Below are positions 62,405 to 64,000 of a stretch of DNA of 64,000 nt, one piece after another. A program made the position numbers and the translations under genes. The first letter of the stretch is position 1, and each line of letters opens with the position of its first letter. Origin of the DNA: Autumnicola lenta (GTDB taxonomy: Bacteria > Bacteroidota > Bacteroidia > Flavobacteriales > Flavobacteriaceae); assembly GCF_031846515.1 (NCBI RefSeq), contig NZ_JAVRHO010000004.1:62001-126000 (forward strand). The letters run 5' to 3'. Under the pieces are notes generated by a model. That model saw only the letters and a list, made by a program, of their open reading frames with translations, did not search any database and was not told where the DNA came from.

Positions 62405-63022
62405 CTATGATTTCAGTTTCTTATTTTCTTCAGCTTCCTTTAAAGTAAGCGCCGTATAATCCAGTTTCCAGCCAATAGTTTCCACGATTTTTTCCATAAG
62501 CAGGATTGTGCCCAAAGCTTCTTTTTTAGCCTGCTCAAAAAGTCCGCTTTCCGGGATTTTATCTACAATATGTCTTTTTGCATCGCGGTTAATATCGGTT
62601 AAATCTGAAGTGGTAAAAGGATTCGCCCAGCCTTCACGCTTGTCGTAATACTTAAAATCCGTTTCTACGGTAAGTAATTCCGGCTGCGGAAAATTAGTGA
62701 GAATGATCTTTTTCGATTCAGTATCGCTCTCCATACTTATTTTGCTTAGATCGAAACCAATATGCGCTTTGGCATTAATAAGGATAATAGCTTTTTTCTT
62801 TCCAAGGAAAAGGCTTACATACCTTTCCTTTAGATTCTCGTAATGGTAAATCTCAGCGAAATCGCCTTCTACCGTAATAAACTTGCAAACGCTACGGATT
62901 TTATCCATTAACACTACCGACTGTTCGCTGGTTTTTTCCTTTGAACGGTTACTGTTGAATTTTGCAAAAATAAAATACGCAACCACCGCACCCACGGCCA
63001 GCCCGATAAATAAAAGCTCCAT
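62405..63022 (-). CDS. DUF4230 membrane-anchored protein
   Basis: A 205-residue protein with one N-terminal membrane helix (residues 3-20), a charged linker, and the DUF4230 domain (about 40-195: FITVEGDFAEIYHYENL, KKAIILINAKAHIGFDLS). The domain faces the extracytoplasmic side if the anchor is N-in. Function unknown. It is 2 bases downstream of the DUF4260 gene and surely co-transcribed. Confidence 0.8.
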   Translation of the reverse strand: MELLFIGLAVGAVVAYFIFAKFNSNRSKEKTSEQSVVLMDKIRSVCKFITVEGDFAEIYHYENLKERYVSLFLGKKKAIILINAKAHIGFDLSKISMESDTESKKIILTNFPQPELLTVETDFKYYDKREGWANPFTTSDLTDINRDAKRHIVDKIPESGLFEQAKKEALGTILLMEKIVETIGWKLDYTALTLKEAEENKKLKS

Positions 63023-63024
63023 AA

Positions 63025-63375
63025 TTAATTTCCAATTTCTCCCAGATGTGTGAATTTAAAGCCTTTTTGGTACTTGAGGCCATAGCCTAAAATACGATCA
63101 AAAGCCGAATGTGAAAACAAAATTAATCCTATTAATTGTAAAATCACGCTTTGGAGAGCGAAACCCACGATCCACAGCAAAATTGCCAGCCCTTTATGAT
63201 GAAAAATGTTGTAAAAGAAAGCTCCGGATTTATTTCCTCCCACATACCCCAGCATTCCAAAATCTGGCGCAAAAAAGAGTCCGACAAACCACCACCAGGA
63301 AAGTCCAAGAAAGCTGAAGGCATAAATGCCCAGCGCGAGCATCGCCATTTCTTCGAATTGTAAGGTAATTTTCAT
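63025..63375 (-). CDS. DUF4260 membrane protein
   Basis: A 116-residue, very hydrophobic protein with about four helices and the family motifs APDFGMLGY, YNIFHHKGLAI and HSAFDRILGYGLKY. The conserved Asp/His pattern hints at metal binding, but the family has no known function. Its ATG overlaps the stop of the cyclase-family gene by one base. Confidence 0.85.
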   Translation of the reverse strand: MKITLQFEEMAMLALGIYAFSFLGLSWWWFVGLFFAPDFGMLGYVGGNKSGAFFYNIFHHKGLAILLWIVGFALQSVILQLIGLILFSHSAFDRILGYGLKYQKGFKFTHLGEIGN

Positions 63376-64000
63376 TAGTGCTGAATTTTATATAAAACCG
63401 GTTTTGCCGGGGACGCGTCATTTTCAAAAGAGGCAATTTGCAGGTTTAGCAGGTATTCCCCGTCTGTAATATTGTTGGAAACATAAATAAATTCGGTGAT
63501 CGTAGCGTCTGTTCGGGTATTTTTCGGGTAATTCCAGAAGGCTTTATGTGCCAGCAATTTGCCGCCGTCACGTTCTTTATCTACAGAAGGCAAATCGATA
63601 AGCAAATGTTGCACTCCGCATTCCCTAATATACCGCGCTGCAGCTTCTTCCAGGTACGGCCAGTTGGTATTGGAATATTTTCTACTCCGCTTTTCTATGT
63701 AATTGGGAAGTGTTCTAACGACCAAAGCTTCGGCTTCATTTTTGGTAATTTTCGACCTTAATTGCTCTTCAGTAATTATTGAATCCTCTCCTCTTTTTTC
63801 GGGTTCTAAGGAAATTAATTTAGCTGTAAAAAAGAATTTTTTCAGGGTTTGATTAATGCTGAAGAATTCCCGGGAGATATGCCCCACACATTCGGTATGC
63901 GTACCGTGAGCATGCGGATTAAACCTGATATTGTTGAAATTAACCGAAGCTCCTTCGCTTACCTTTCCAATAAAATCTCCGTCTTTTACCGGATTTATTT
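63375..64000 (-). CDS. Cyclase-family protein (kynurenine-formamidase-like), 5' end outside window
   Basis: The frame runs open to the window edge, so the start is missing. The metal motif HAHGTHTECVGH (about bases 63882-63920, the HxGTHxDxxxH pattern with Glu for Asp) and the later LLIDLPSVDKERDGGKLLAHKAFW identify the cyclase/formamidase fold. Known members hydrolyse N-formylkynurenine or cyclic amides with a metal ion. It is the first visible gene of a unit with DUF4260 and DUF4230. Confidence 0.8.
   Translation of the reverse strand, partial: INPVKDGDFIGKVSEGASVNFNNIRFNPHAHGTHTECVGHISREFFSINQTLKKFFFTAKLISLEPEKRGEDSIITEEQLRSKITKNEAEALVVRTLPNYIEKRSRKYSNTNWPYLEEAAARYIRECGVQHLLIDLPSVDKERDGGKLLAHKAFWNYPKNTRTDATITEFIYVSNNITDGEYLLNLQIASFENDASPAKPVLYKIQH

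Overview
This window is chromosomal DNA from a member of the Bacteroidota, almost certainly a Flavobacteriaceae and probably marine or halotolerant. The grounds are the gene families present (GYDIA-type GHMP kinase, the coaX to lptC to CorC/HlyC to PpiD gene order, DUF4230, DUF4260, GH97, GH115, HisKA_2 kinases) and promoters of the Bacteroidetes type (TTTG, about 18-20 bases, TAnnTTTG) in front of the three tRNA genes. The genus cannot be fixed from the sequence alone. Gramella/Salegentibacter-like relatives are a guess.

Layout. 1-8.8 kb: the end of a GHMP kinase, then a long leftward housekeeping cluster (coaX, an outer-membrane barrel protein, a TPR protein, lptC, a small membrane protein, a CNNM/CBS protein, a PpiD-like foldase). 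8.9-9.9 kb: tRNA-Phe, a frameshifted transposase remnant, initiator tRNA-Met and a decayed second copy of it. 9.9-18.1 kb: a SpoIIAA-like protein, a CPXCG protein, a tripartite RND efflux pump and an ABC-F ATPase. 18.3-22.3 kb: small proteins, then a Vsr / C5-methyltransferase / EcoRII-type restriction module. 22.4-26.7 kb: a DUF885 lipoprotein, a Crp/Fnr regulator, a DinB-like protein and small proteins. 26.7-28.0 kb: a repeat-filled gene desert. 28.0-38.6 kb: an SDR, an esterase, small membrane proteins, a LOV-like PAS protein, an aldo/keto reductase, a response regulator/histidine kinase pair, a PAS-LuxR regulator and envelope proteins. 39.3-45.5 kb: GH97, a cupin, an exported RraA-like protein and decayed insertion sequences, the last two bracketed by a 3.1-kb-spaced direct repeat. 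45.5-49.6 kb: a sulfur (sulfide/persulfide/thiosulfate) locus. 49.7-55.7 kb: two DUF1593 proteins and a GH115 alpha-glucuronidase, divergently arranged around a LacI-type operator. 55.9-64 kb: tRNA-Leu, an M20 dipeptidase, a DUF457 hydrolase, a membrane MutS-like ATPase with a YjbR protein, a VCBS-repeat protein, DUF4230, DUF4260 and the start-truncated end of a cyclase-family protein.

The most coherent regulatory observation is in the sulfur locus. A Crp/Fnr regulator with a Cys-rich segment is followed by a TauE/SafE carrier, an MBL-rhodanese enzyme and a split YeeE/YedE transporter. Two promoters there carry perfect GTAAC-N4-GTTAC palindromes exactly 22 bases before a -7 box, and a third carries one half-site at the same spacing. 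This predicts a small regulon activated from about -41.5.

Intergenic DNA is rich in dispersed repeats: a GGTCGA..AATTGCCATTTT family in both orientations, CTTCGACAAGCTCAG-type repeats, tandem arrays of about 225 and about 155 bp, and GAGTGAAG-type low-complexity runs. All functional calls come from motif recognition by eye; no database search was run.
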